NCBI GenBank assembly: GCA_020848835.1
Contig: JADLHJ010000081.1
Coordinates: 81,721-145,720 of the forward strand
Origin: Candidatus Hydrogenedentota bacterium
Lineage (GTDB): Bacteria > Hydrogenedentota > Hydrogenedentia > Hydrogenedentales > SLHB01
DNA: 64,000 nucleotides
Reading direction: 5' to 3'
Every line of letters begins with the position of its first letter. Positions within the stretch are counted from its first letter, which is position 1. The notes under the pieces are model-generated. The model searched no databases, was not told the DNA's origin, and saw nothing but the letters and a program-made list of their open reading frames with translations. Positions 56,127 to 63,773 of this stretch are shown here, in pieces. The translations under genes were made by a program, and so were the position numbers.

Positions 56127-56621
56127 AGTGACGTAGGCGCCACTGCCTCTAAGTGATCGGCACTGCGATACATATGGCTTTTGTTCCCCAAAAGGTTCAA
56201 GAAAACCGTAGAGTGTCGGAGTGCCGATCTTTTTCATAACCTTCTTATAAAGGGGAGTAGTAAATAGAAGTGTAAAATAAACCCTATACAAGAAAGTTGT
56301 GGCGGCACTCACGGCACTCTGGCACTTCTAGGGACGCTGGCCCAGATAATGCGAGATAGAAATAGTGCTCCGATGGCTATGCGGCTCCTGGGCGTCCTGA
56401 AAGTGAATGTGTGCCGGTATGGGTGGCATAGAAATACTCAGCATCGCGCGCTAGCTGCGCCTTTCTAAATGCCGCTTTTGTCTTCGCATAAGGGCTTGAC
56501 TCGTAAGTGACTAAGAACGCTATATTTACGAAAGAAAGATTATAACATCGAGTTTACAAGTTTCTAAGGCCCTTAGGGCCTTTATCCCGACCTAATCGCC
56601 AACCTAAGGCCCTTAGGCCCT
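56127..56621. other. Intergenic region with palindromes
   Basis: No gene. It contains opposed 'gagtgccg' and 'cggcactc' motifs (56218-56225; 56303-56330, where cggcactc, cggcactc and ggcact repeat) and a hairpin at 56566-56582 (aaggccc-tta-gggcctt), with a second similar palindrome at 56603-56616. Confidence 0.5.
56566..56582. repeat. Palindromic hairpin
   Basis: aaggccc-tta-gggcctt, 7-bp perfect stem. A near-copy (ctaaggcccttaggcc) follows at 56603. May end transcripts from either side. Confidence 0.6.
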
Positions 56622-56861
56622 CTATCTTCCCTCATACGCCAAGGTGTCCATCATTTCTGCAAATCGACTCCAAGAGATTCGCTTGCTTCTTTGCTTACTG
56701 GCACCGATCCAATAAAGTGAACCTCTCCCCATGATGATTGTCCCAAGCTTTTCCCGGTCAGCATAGATTTCGAGGTCAAGGCTAGTACCTGCTTTGGTCA
56801 ATTCGACGACCTGTAAATTGGCCTTGACTGAATGTTTCCGCTTTTGACGCCCTTTTCGCAT
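56622..56861 (-). CDS. Small basic hypothetical protein, 79 aa
   Basis: ATG 56861 with GGAGG upstream. Basic N-terminus (MRKGRQKRKHSVKANLQ) followed by a compact beta-alpha domain, LEIYADREKLGTIIMGRGSL then YWIGASKQRSKRISWSRFAE. I remember similar small proteins in other genomes but no function. Confidence 0.65.
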   Translation of the reverse strand: MRKGRQKRKHSVKANLQVVELTKAGTSLDLEIYADREKLGTIIMGRGSLYWIGASKQRSKRISWSRFAEMMDTLAYEGR

Positions 56862-57049
56862 GGCTATGCCTCCTTGTGGTCGAATCCTATACAATCCGTG
56901 GGCTGTTTGTAAGTGCTCAGTGGACGTTCAACCATGCCTATGACCTGTTTGTCAAGGGCACGCGCTGCCAAGATTCTTTGAGCCTTAGACTCTCGGTTGC
57001 GTTCCACCGTATCTCTTTATTACCCTACTGAGACTAGGAGGATTTCAAT

Positions 57050-57928
57050 ATGCCAGCTCTCGTTGACGGAAAGCCGTGCTTTATTATCACGCCTCTTGGG
57101 GAAGCTAACTCCGAAACGAGACGCGCAGCAGAAGGTTTAATAGCTAGTGCAATCAGTCCGGTGCTTTCCGAATTCGCGTTCCATGCGGTACCGGCACATG
57201 AAATCTCGGAACCGGGTTCCATCACAGCACAGGTAATCAATTGCTTATTGGAGCATGAACTCGTTATCGCCAATCTGACCACGCTAAACCCAAACGTCAT
57301 GTACGAGTTGGCCGTGAGACATGCTGTGCGCAAGCCACTAGTGGTTTTGGCAGAAGACGGGACAAAGCTTCCGTTTGATATTGCAGACGACCGGACGATT
57401 TTTTATGTTGATGATATGGCAGGAAGCGAGAGCTTAAAGCCCCGTTTGCGAAAAGCGATTGCATCAGCACTAGAGGTCAAACAGCCAGACAATCCGATAT
57501 ATCGGGGAATGACCATAAGCAAAATTTTGCACGAAGCGCAGGAGCCGACGGACAAAACCGCATATGTAATAAATACATTGAGCCGCTTAGAAGCTCAAAT
57601 CAATAAACTTACATCACCAAATAAGCAAGTGCATACGTCTCCCAGTAGCCTTCCTAGTTTTGGCATAACCGCGAAAGGTAGCCGAGACTCGATTGTGGCT
57701 TTTAAATCGCGCCTAATGTCGGTGTTTGAACCGCTAGATATTGTGCAGACTGAGCACACGGTCAATGATAAAGAAGAAGAAGTTAAGCTGATTGTTGTTG
57801 AGACTAAAATACCTGTTCCACAAAGCCAGCTTCAATCTGTATTGGCACACCTAGCAGATTCATCGGCTGTTTCTATCGAGAAATTTGAACAATATTACTT
57901 GGGGCCAGTTAGATCGAAAGCATTGTGA
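57050..57928 (+). CDS. TIR/nucleoside deoxyribosyltransferase-like protein
   Basis: 292 residues, AGGAGG before the ATG. The N-terminal 130 residues show a Rossmann-like fold related to nucleoside 2-deoxyribosyltransferases and TIR domains: CFIITPLGEANSETRRAAEG, HEISEPGSITAQVINCLLEH, LVIANLTTLNPNVMYELAVR (Asn-rich loop with a probable catalytic Glu in YEL) and HAVRKPLVVLAEDG. This layout is common in N-glycosidase effectors that cleave NAD+ or nucleotides in phage defence. The C-terminal 140 residues are not recognised (KSRLMSVFEPLDIVQTEHTV) and may be a sensor. It sits in an island beside an AIPR gene, which supports a defence role by context. Confidence 0.78.
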   Translation: MPALVDGKPCFIITPLGEANSETRRAAEGLIASAISPVLSEFAFHAVPAHEISEPGSITAQVINCLLEHELVIANLTTLNPNVMYELAVRHAVRKPLVVLAEDGTKLPFDIADDRTIFYVDDMAGSESLKPRLRKAIASALEVKQPDNPIYRGMTISKILHEAQEPTDKTAYVINTLSRLEAQINKLTSPNKQVHTSPSSLPSFGITAKGSRDSIVAFKSRLMSVFEPLDIVQTEHTVNDKEEEVKLIVVETKIPVPQSQLQSVLAHLADSSAVSIEKFEQYYLGPVRSKAL

Positions 57929-57937
57929 AAGGCTTAT

Positions 57938-58294
57938 TTATTTCTTTTTCTTTGCGTCCTTGATCGCCTTTGCCAATTGCGGATTGTTCGACCGGATATT
58001 GATACCTTCGGCCCTTAGAATCTTGCTCAGTTCCGCCTTACTTGCTTCTGCGTTCTTTCCTATCGCTTTCATGGCCGCATCGTAGACTTTATCCGCATCG
58101 GCCTTAACGCTCTTTTTACCCTTGCCCTTTTTCTTTGTCGGGGCATTGGCGGCCACGATCCCTAACTTCTGTAGCATTCGGTTCAATTGCTTGTGGTGCT
58201 TGAGCTTCTCTTTTGTTTTGGTCTTAATCTCTTTGTCGAGAGTCGATATGGCCTGCCAGATTTGATCGAGCGTTGATTGTTTACCTTTTGGCAT
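57938..58294 (-). CDS. Lys-rich hypothetical protein, 118 aa
   Basis: AAGGAG upstream of ATG. Coiled-coil N-terminal half (QAISTLDKEIKTKTKEKLKH), Lys/Gly linker, and a C-terminal helical part (SKAELSKILRAEGINIRSNN .. LAKAIKDAKKKK) that resembles a small DNA-binding SAP/HTH-like module. It converges with the TIR-like gene, ten bases apart. Function unknown; nucleoid-like binding is a guess. Confidence 0.65.
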   Translation of the reverse strand: MPKGKQSTLDQIWQAISTLDKEIKTKTKEKLKHHKQLNRMLQKLGIVAANAPTKKKGKGKKSVKADADKVYDAAMKAIGKNAEASKAELSKILRAEGINIRSNNPQLAKAIKDAKKKK

Positions 58295-58517
58295 ATTGGA
58301 TTCTCCTTTGGATAGAATCTATCCTGATTCGGCGTTACCTTTCAACAAACAGTGACGGAAATAGCCGAGCACGGTCTGCACTGATTGCAAGTGGGCCGGG
58401 GTGCGAATTGGTATGTGAATGGGTTTGGTTTCGGAGGGAAACGAAACGCCCGACGAAGTGCATCATTTTTGACTTTCGGTATCCGATGAATACACTTGCA
58501 AAATTGAAGGAATACCA

Positions 58518-60377
58518 ATGCCTAAGCCAGAGCAATCAAAAGCCACTTTTCGGCAGACACTCAAGACCTTTGTCAGCAATAGCGGGAAGATATGGGAAAA
58601 GCTTACTGACAAAGAGCGAACTGAGTTAATGACGCGTTTCTACGTTACTGAAGTTTATCGCCCTATAAACGCGGGTATGGTTTCAGACGACAATGAAGAT
58701 TTGGAGCCATGCTATGTAGATGGCTCGAAAGACCTATGTGTCGATTTTATTTCAAGTTTGGACGGTCGGGTTCTGATTATTCAGACTAAATTTAAGGGAG
58801 AGAAAATCAAGCAGCCTGAGTCACTTGAGGATTTTGAATATTTTTGTTCAACGTTGGCACGACTTCGCGATCAAGACGGTAGAGAGTTTCGCAAAAACGC
58901 AAAGCTTCGAGATCAATTAGAGGATATAGATTGGGAACATAATTTATTTGAAATGCATTATATTACGCTTGGGCGAGGTACTGAAAGTATCAGAGAGAGA
59001 GAATATCGCGGCCAATCTCCTATCAAAGGTTTACCAAACATAGAAGAACGTGTGCGATTTCGATTCCTAGATGAGACCGATCTTAATATAGAACTCAGGC
59101 AAGCCGAGGATCGGCAATCTGATATACGCACTCCTGTGACGTTGCGACTGTCCAAGACTGGCCAAGAACCCGCGTGGATCACTTATGAAACAAACCAGCG
59201 CAACTGCTATATAGGTCGGATTAGCGGAAAACAGCTACAGCATTTGTACCGAAAGCATCGCCAAAAATTGTTCGCTATGAATATTCGTAATTATGTTGGC
59301 GACACTTCTACGAATAAGCAAATAAAAGCAACGGCAAAATCAGACGCTGATAACTTCTTCTTCTATAATAACGGCATTTCTGCGGTCGCTACGAATATCA
59401 CCGCTGATCCAGAGCGGGACGAACTAGTTTGCGAAAGGTTCTCCATAATCAATGGCGCGCAAACGGTGACGTCGATTTTTGACTCTTACAATAACGACCC
59501 CACCCGAGAGGCCGAAAGAACCGAAGTATTGTTGCGAGTCTCGGAAATTTCATTAAGTGGCACTGTAGAAGATGGCGACTTCATTGACAACCTTACGCGA
59601 TACAACAATACACAGAATGCAATCAAAGTACCAGACTTCAGAAGTAACGACAGGGTGCAATCGAAACTTCATCGATATTTTGCCACGTTGAGTAGAAACG
59701 GTAAGCAGTTCAATTATCGTCATAAACGTTTTGTGGACAAATCAAAAAACAAGATTTCTATTGGGATGGAGGAATTTCATAAAACAATTCATTCGTATAT
59801 GTTTGGGCCTGTAGACATGTTCGGGGGAATATCATATCTTTTCGATATCGGCCAGAATGGAGGGTATCAAAAACTTTTTGGTAACAACGTCTTAGAAGAA
59901 GGCATTTCGTTGGAGGAGTTTGAGGCGTTAGCAGGCTGCTGGTTTGTTTGTGAATTTGCAAGAAGTGAAATGGTCAAAGAGCGCGTCAGACTCATGGCAA
60001 TCGATGAAGAGGAAGAATCAAGTGGAGCTATTAACGCCCCTATTGCGAAACCGGCATTGGAAAGACGCTGGATGCTGTTTTATGTGCTAGGCGAGCTAAT
60101 GCGGGCCAAGCATAGTCACGATTTGGCTAAGATAAATCGCATTCATCGAGACCTCGGCAGTCCAAGATGGATGGAAAAGAACGGAAAAGAGCAAGCAGCA
60201 ATTTCGCGGTACACGCGATATGCATGTGAACTCCTAATGGCAGATTATAGTATGGCGCGACAGGATGTAAATTTCATGCCACGTAATTGGACACGCAGCA
60301 AAGAAACTCTTAGCCGGCTACGGTACAACGTGCGACGTTCATCTACAGTTTTAGAGGCACTTCCAAGTTTAGCGTAG
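58518..60377 (+). CDS. AIPR-family (abortive infection phage resistance) protein
   Basis: 619 residues, AAGGA before ATG. The AIPR domain (PF10592 as I recall) covers about residues 245-520, with the hallmark NIRNYVGDTSTNKQIKATA then SDADNFFFYNNGISAVATN and FSIINGAQTVTSIF. The N-terminus (about 70-100) carries DLCVDFISSLDGRVLIIQTK, fitting a restriction-endonuclease-like core (Asp .. Q-x-K), so it may be a nuclease fused to an RNA- or DNA-sensing domain. AIPR proteins are known from plasmid-borne abortive infection in lactococci and from many defence islands. Stand-alone here, 589 bp after the TIR-like gene. Confidence 0.85.
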   Translation: MPKPEQSKATFRQTLKTFVSNSGKIWEKLTDKERTELMTRFYVTEVYRPINAGMVSDDNEDLEPCYVDGSKDLCVDFISSLDGRVLIIQTKFKGEKIKQPESLEDFEYFCSTLARLRDQDGREFRKNAKLRDQLEDIDWEHNLFEMHYITLGRGTESIREREYRGQSPIKGLPNIEERVRFRFLDETDLNIELRQAEDRQSDIRTPVTLRLSKTGQEPAWITYETNQRNCYIGRISGKQLQHLYRKHRQKLFAMNIRNYVGDTSTNKQIKATAKSDADNFFFYNNGISAVATNITADPERDELVCERFSIINGAQTVTSIFDSYNNDPTREAERTEVLLRVSEISLSGTVEDGDFIDNLTRYNNTQNAIKVPDFRSNDRVQSKLHRYFATLSRNGKQFNYRHKRFVDKSKNKISIGMEEFHKTIHSYMFGPVDMFGGISYLFDIGQNGGYQKLFGNNVLEEGISLEEFEALAGCWFVCEFARSEMVKERVRLMAIDEEEESSGAINAPIAKPALERRWMLFYVLGELMRAKHSHDLAKINRIHRDLGSPRWMEKNGKEQAAISRYTRYACELLMADYSMARQDVNFMPRNWTRSKETLSRLRYNVRRSSTVLEALPSLA

Positions 60378-60464
60378 AATAAAATGAGTACTGCTTCCAC
60401 ATATCTTCCGTACTAATCGCCTTTGTGGTCTTTGTCCATGTCTTTCAAGCACTCGCGGGGATAG

Positions 60465-60566
60465 ATGACGATGGACCGTACAACTAGAAACATTCTGATA
60501 GGGCGATTAATCGTTGCTGGTTTTCTGGCTTTGCTTTTGCTATTGAAATGGTTGGGGAAAATCTGA
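60465..60566 (+). CDS. Small membrane protein, 33 aa
   Basis: ATG 60465 with GGGGATA just upstream. One hydrophobic helix (NILIGRLIVAGFLALLLLLK) then WLGKI. The upstream DNA (60413-60489, another frame) is a degenerate copy of the gene at 61079 (reads LIAFVVFVHVFQALAGID). Weak support. Confidence 0.35.
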   Translation: MTMDRTTRNILIGRLIVAGFLALLLLLKWLGKI

Positions 60567-60670
60567 ATTTCAAATCGTCAGCCAAAATCTCAGAGAAAAA
60601 ATCGCGCGGTCTTTAACAAGGAAGGTTCTAAGGCCCAAAGATTCCATACCCCTTTGTCGTGCAGCTTTCA
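60565..60670 (+). repeat. About 105-bp intergenic repeat, copy 1
   Basis: Contains 'atttcaaatcg', 'aaaatctcag', 'atcgcgcggt', 'taacaag' and 'gcagctttca' in the same order as 60904-61006. It ends just before the ribosome site of the zinc-ribbon gene, so it may be a shared promoter or leader. Confidence 0.65.
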
Positions 60671-60680
60671 GGAGCTAAGA

Positions 60681-60890
60681 ATGAAAACATTCGATTGCCA
60701 TTACTGCGGTCACGCACTCCCTACGATGGCGCGTAACGTTGGCTTAAGCCTCTCCCAAACAAGTTGGATGCATACAATGCATGAAGACGATTCTGGCAAC
60801 CCCATTGTGATACTTGTTGGCCCGTCATGCGAAAAGTGTGCAGAACGCACTGAGATTGAATTCTCAAGTCCAAGGGTGCTCGATTTGTAA
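60681..60890 (+). CDS. Small zinc-ribbon-like protein, 69 aa
   Basis: ATG 60681, AGGAG seven bases upstream. Two Cys pairs, CHYCGH (N-terminus) and CEKCAE (near residue 55), could bind zinc. Between them a compact polar domain (LSQTSWMHTMHEDDSGNP). Flanked by the two repeat copies. Function unknown. Confidence 0.6.
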   Translation: MKTFDCHYCGHALPTMARNVGLSLSQTSWMHTMHEDDSGNPIVILVGPSCEKCAERTEIEFSSPRVLDL

Positions 60891-60903
60891 GGGGGAGTGG
60901 TCA

Positions 60904-61006
60904 AATTTCAAATCGCCCACCAAAACTCCAGCGAAAAATTCGCGCGGCATTAACAAGCAGCTACGAGCCTAAGATTCTCAGCCCCGTCAATTCGGCAGCT
61001 TTTCAT
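60904..61006 (+). repeat. About 105-bp intergenic repeat, copy 2
   Basis: Imperfect direct copy of 60565-60670: 'atttcaaatcg', 'aaaactccag', 'ttcgcgcggc', 'taacaag', 'ggcagctttt'. It precedes the small membrane gene at 61079. A weaker third relative may lie at 61691-61755. Confidence 0.65.
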
Positions 61007-61078
61007 CGGGCGCAGTGCTTTCGTGTATTGTGTATATGATACACGGCGTTAAGAACCATAAAATGGTATGCTGCTCCG

Positions 61079-61177
61079 ATGGGTGCCGATCTGATTTTCA
61101 TTGGCTGCTTCTTGATCGCCTTCGTGGTGTTTGTGGCTACGTTTCAAGCTCTAGCAGGAATAGACGAAAGCGATTAA
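61079..61177 (+). CDS. Small membrane protein, 32 aa
   Basis: ATG 61079; product MGADLIFIGCFLIAFVVFVA then TFQALAGIDESD, one membrane helix and a short acidic tail. Upstream ribosome site is weak. A degenerate copy of the same peptide is encoded at 60413-60489, which argues for it being a real, duplicated gene. Confidence 0.45.
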   Translation: MGADLIFIGCFLIAFVVFVATFQALAGIDESD

Positions 61178-61191
61178 GGCCAAGCCTCTCT

Positions 61192-61440
61192 CTACCTCCC
61201 TCCCAAGCCCTTTCCAAGCTCCCTAACAACCTTCTCCGCGTTGATCCCAAGCACCTTAGCAATCTCTAAGAACTCGATAACGTCTAGCCGTCTCTCTCCA
61301 CTCTCATACTTGGATACAAACGATTGAGGGCGCTTTATTTTTTGGGCTACTTCGACTTGGCGTAGACCCGCCTTGTTTCTGGCGTCAATAAGGATCGTGC
61401 GAAAAGCGGCATATGCCTCTGTAAAAACTGACCGGCTCAC
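61192..61440 (-). CDS. XRE-family HTH regulator, 82 aa
   Basis: Short Cro/CI-type repressor with helix-turn-helix AGLRQVEVAQKIKRPQSFVS then KYESGERRLDVIEFLEIAKV. I place the start at GTG 61440 because the longer upstream part does not look like protein. It could be the island's regulator, as it faces the superinfection-immunity gene that starts 81 bp away. Confidence 0.8.
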   Translation of the reverse strand: MSRSVFTEAYAAFRTILIDARNKAGLRQVEVAQKIKRPQSFVSKYESGERRLDVIEFLEIAKVLGINAEKVVRELGKGLGGR

Positions 61441-61521
61441 ACTGCCCCCCAAAGCATTTGCATTCGGGGAGCGTAATCCTATAAAAGGATATATCCCAAA
61501 AGAGGATATTGGAGGCTTCTC

Positions 61522-61692
61522 ATGGTTGTATTGGTATGCTTCGCTTTTGTCTACTTCTTTCCGATGTGCATAGCCATAGGCACACATCATAGAAACGTTG
61601 ACGCTATTGTGGCGCTCAACATATTTTTAGGTTGGACGCTGATTGGTTGGGTTATAGCCCTTGTTTGGGCGTTGGCAGACAACCGAAGATAA
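61522..61692 (+). CDS. Superinfection immunity-type membrane protein, 56 aa
   Basis: ATG 61522 with GGAGG six to seven bases upstream. Two membrane helices: VLVCFAFVYFFPMCIAIG, a His/Arg/Asn turn (THHRNVDAIVALN), then IFLGWTLIGWVIALVWALA. This matches the T4 Imm-like superinfection immunity family (PF14373 as I recall), which blocks DNA entry of related phages. In an integrative element it would exclude competitors. Confidence 0.85.
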   Translation: MVVLVCFAFVYFFPMCIAIGTHHRNVDAIVALNIFLGWTLIGWVIALVWALADNRR

Positions 61693-61741
61693 AACTCGCA
61701 GGGAGAATTTCCGGGGAAAATTTACGTATGCGTTAACGTTC

Positions 61742-62413
61742 TTAGCGGCTTAGAACGTAATAGACAGCCGAGGTAGACCATTTGCCCCCTTTCTTACTCG
61801 GAATCGAACAATCATTGAGTCGCTGGGCGATCTGCGCATAGGTTAGTTTGTCTTCATTCTTTAATGCTTTCATCTTGTCAATCGTGGCTTGCTCCGTTGG
61901 CTCAGGAACGAATTGATCGCCAGAACGGGAGAATCCATAGGGAGTGTGGTTGAAGGCTTTACCTGAGGCTTTCAGGTGGCTTAATGCGAATCTTGTGCGC
62001 TCTTTTACAAGCCCCCTTTCCAATTCAGCGAATGCGCTAGCCATTGTAAGAAACATTTTGCCAAGGGCCGTAGAAGTATCAAGCTGAAGGTCTAAGAGGT
62101 GAAGTGCGATCCCTTGCTTCTCCCACGCTTCTACTTGGATAAGGCAATCCTTTGCCGATCTAAAGAGCCTATCCAGCTTGAGAGCCACGATATGTTTGAT
62201 CTTCTTGCCTTTAACTAAGGCGCTTAGCTCCTTACCGCTTGGACGCTTTTCTAAAGGTATACCGCCAGAGAATCCGTTATCCTTTAGGACTGCCACAACG
62301 TCAAATCCTTTCGAGAGACAATAGGCCCTAAGTTTCGTTTCCTGAGCTTCTAGACTTACTCCCTGGTTGGCTTGTTCGGCTGTGCTTACCCGAATATAGA
62401 TTGCCGCATTCAT
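61742..62413 (-). CDS. Serine recombinase (resolvase/invertase type)
   Basis: 224 residues from ATG 62413 (GGGAGGGAAAG upstream). The opening NAAIYIRVSTAEQANQGVSL has the catalytic Ser (RVST), followed by KLDRLFRSAKDCLIQVEAWE with the key Arg residues and the E helix MASAFAELERGLVKERTRF. The C-terminal HTH is short (LTYAQIAQRLNDCSIPSKKG). The long arm of large serine integrases is missing, so it is a resolvase or invertase of the element. Confidence 0.92.
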   Translation of the reverse strand: MNAAIYIRVSTAEQANQGVSLEAQETKLRAYCLSKGFDVVAVLKDNGFSGGIPLEKRPSGKELSALVKGKKIKHIVALKLDRLFRSAKDCLIQVEAWEKQGIALHLLDLQLDTSTALGKMFLTMASAFAELERGLVKERTRFALSHLKASGKAFNHTPYGFSRSGDQFVPEPTEQATIDKMKALKNEDKLTYAQIAQRLNDCSIPSKKGGKWSTSAVYYVLSR

Positions 62414-62634
62414 GTTCTTTCCCTCCCCAAAAGCTATTTTCAGTGGTTTGACTATACCACGATATTCACGCAGGATCAAGCCTGAATATTGAACTTGTTT
62501 TAATTCCGGCACGATTAAAGCGTTATACTGAAAATATTCTTAGTGCCTACGTACCCACGGGGGGTTATTATTAGACGGGGAATCGGCATAGTGCTAAATA
62601 CACCACACGGAGCAGGTGTGTGGGCCAGCGCGAT

Positions 62635-63138
62635 TTACTTTTTTGGATCGTCCACTTCTACGGGCGGGTTAAGTTTCAGGCGTGCAAATGCGTCACCGTC
62701 TACACAGTGAACAACTACCCACATATTGCCTTTTTTAATTTCACTCTCAATTTCCGTTTCCTGATTCATGGCACCATTCCAAATTGTGCCAGCCTCTAAG
62801 AGAAACGGGAATTGTGTACCGAACAACGATCCGGGAGACTTCAAGAAGAAAGATTGATCGGGTTTCTGCATGTATCGTTTCCAACGTTGCACAAGCCAAT
62901 TGCCAGAGAACGAATAAACATAAGCACTAAGAATCATAGTACCCCTATCGCCAGTGTTCCGCACTTCGATCATGGCGTAGGTTTCCTTGGACACTTCCAT
63001 ACCTTGCATTACTTTCATGCCGGTATTGGCAACCGCTTTTAATTGTGGGCCGGACTTCCACGCGCTCCACCATTGATGCACGAAAGCTAATACACCAGTA
63101 ACAGCGCCAAGCCATGCAGCGTAATCGGATGCAGTCAT
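62635..63138 (-). CDS. Membrane-anchored hypothetical protein, 167 aa
   Basis: ATG 63138 with AGGAG upstream. N-terminal membrane helix (DYAAWLGAVTGVLAFVHQWW) and a beta-rich remainder (YAMIEVRNTGDRGTMILSAY .. GNMWVVVHCVDGDAFARLKL). Similar small membrane-plus-beta proteins are found in mobile elements. Function unknown. It is the last gene before the right att copy. Confidence 0.65.
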   Translation of the reverse strand: MTASDYAAWLGAVTGVLAFVHQWWSAWKSGPQLKAVANTGMKVMQGMEVSKETYAMIEVRNTGDRGTMILSAYVYSFSGNWLVQRWKRYMQKPDQSFFLKSPGSLFGTQFPFLLEAGTIWNGAMNQETEIESEIKKGNMWVVVHCVDGDAFARLKLNPPVEVDDPKK

Positions 63139-63254
63139 TTTGTGAACTCCTTCGATCCGAATTGGCGTATGCCCACGTAGCACAAAAGTAGCAATACAAA
63201 AAGAAAAACGGCGCAAGATGCTTATTCTCGTAAGTCCTTGCACCGAAATTGTTT

Positions 63255-63303
63255 ATGGTGGGCCGTGCAGGAGTCGAACCTGCGACCTTGTGATTAAGAG
63301 TCA
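63255..63303 (-). repeat. attR: tRNA-Lys 3' fragment
   Basis: Identical to 51732-51780 over 49 bp. The following sequence is not the tRNA 5' half, so this is a junction with further inserted DNA rather than the intact tRNA gene. Confidence 0.85.
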
Positions 63304-63493
63304 CCACACGGAAATTGACAACGGGCTGGCGGACAAGGGGTTAGAGACACCCAATTCTGACGGTTGCAGTACTGGTTGCGGGAGCGACCCCGAGTCCGTG
63401 CGACGCGCCTACCTTACCGTGTTCGCGGCTGCATTGCGGACTTTGAGTGATTCAGATCGTGCGGCGTTGATACGGATGCTCGCCGACGGATAA
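63304..63493 (+). pseudogene. C-terminal protein remnant beyond the right att
   Basis: From the att copy a frame runs to a stop at 63493 and reads NGLADKGLETPNSDGCSTGC .. SVRRAYLTVFAAALRTLSDS .. LIRMLADG. The helical, protein-like end suggests the C-terminus of a longer gene (integrase tails near such att sites have this character) whose front has been lost. No start codon of its own. Confidence 0.4.
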
Positions 63494-63773
63494 TAATGAG
63501 CAAAGAAGGCATCGTACGCTCCAATTCCTTAGAAAGTTTGCCCACCCCTACTGCACAAAGGCTTGTTGTTAAGCACGTACTGGCGCAATCAATTTGGCGT
63601 CTAAGGTCACCTTCATTTAATAGCTGCGCGGAACCCCTAGAGTTGATCTAGGATTCTTCTGACGGAGTTGAGTATTCTAAATCAGTGAGGGAGTGAGACG
63701 CCGCAACTGAAAACCACACCAAGACTGGCTGCAAGCCAGTGGGGGCAGCAGCGCTAAGTTCAGGGGGAACTCG
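63494..63773. other. Intergenic region
   Basis: 280 bp. No gene seen; the promoter of the DUF4062 gene should be here, and the hairpin ctggcttgcagccag-like string lies at 63722-63740 (ctggct-gcaagccag). Confidence 0.4.

Larger units (their letters stand above)
51732..63303. mobile_element. Genomic island integrated at a tRNA-Lys 3' end
   Basis: Bounded by identical 49-bp direct repeats (51732-51780 and 63255-63303) that are the 3' part of a tRNA-Lys(CUU). A tyrosine integrase lies 114 bp inside the left copy. Base composition is visibly more AT-rich than the flanking cytochrome operon. The contents fit an integrative or satellite element: integrase, repeat cluster, P4-type helicase, serine recombinase, defence-like genes and tiny membrane proteins. 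No capsid, terminase or conjugation genes are present. Confidence 0.85.

Noticed and set aside
63218..63493. Single gene reading through the right att copy
   Set aside because: The start half is the tRNA fragment in translation (a known annotation artefact); only the part after 63304 looks like protein and it has no start.
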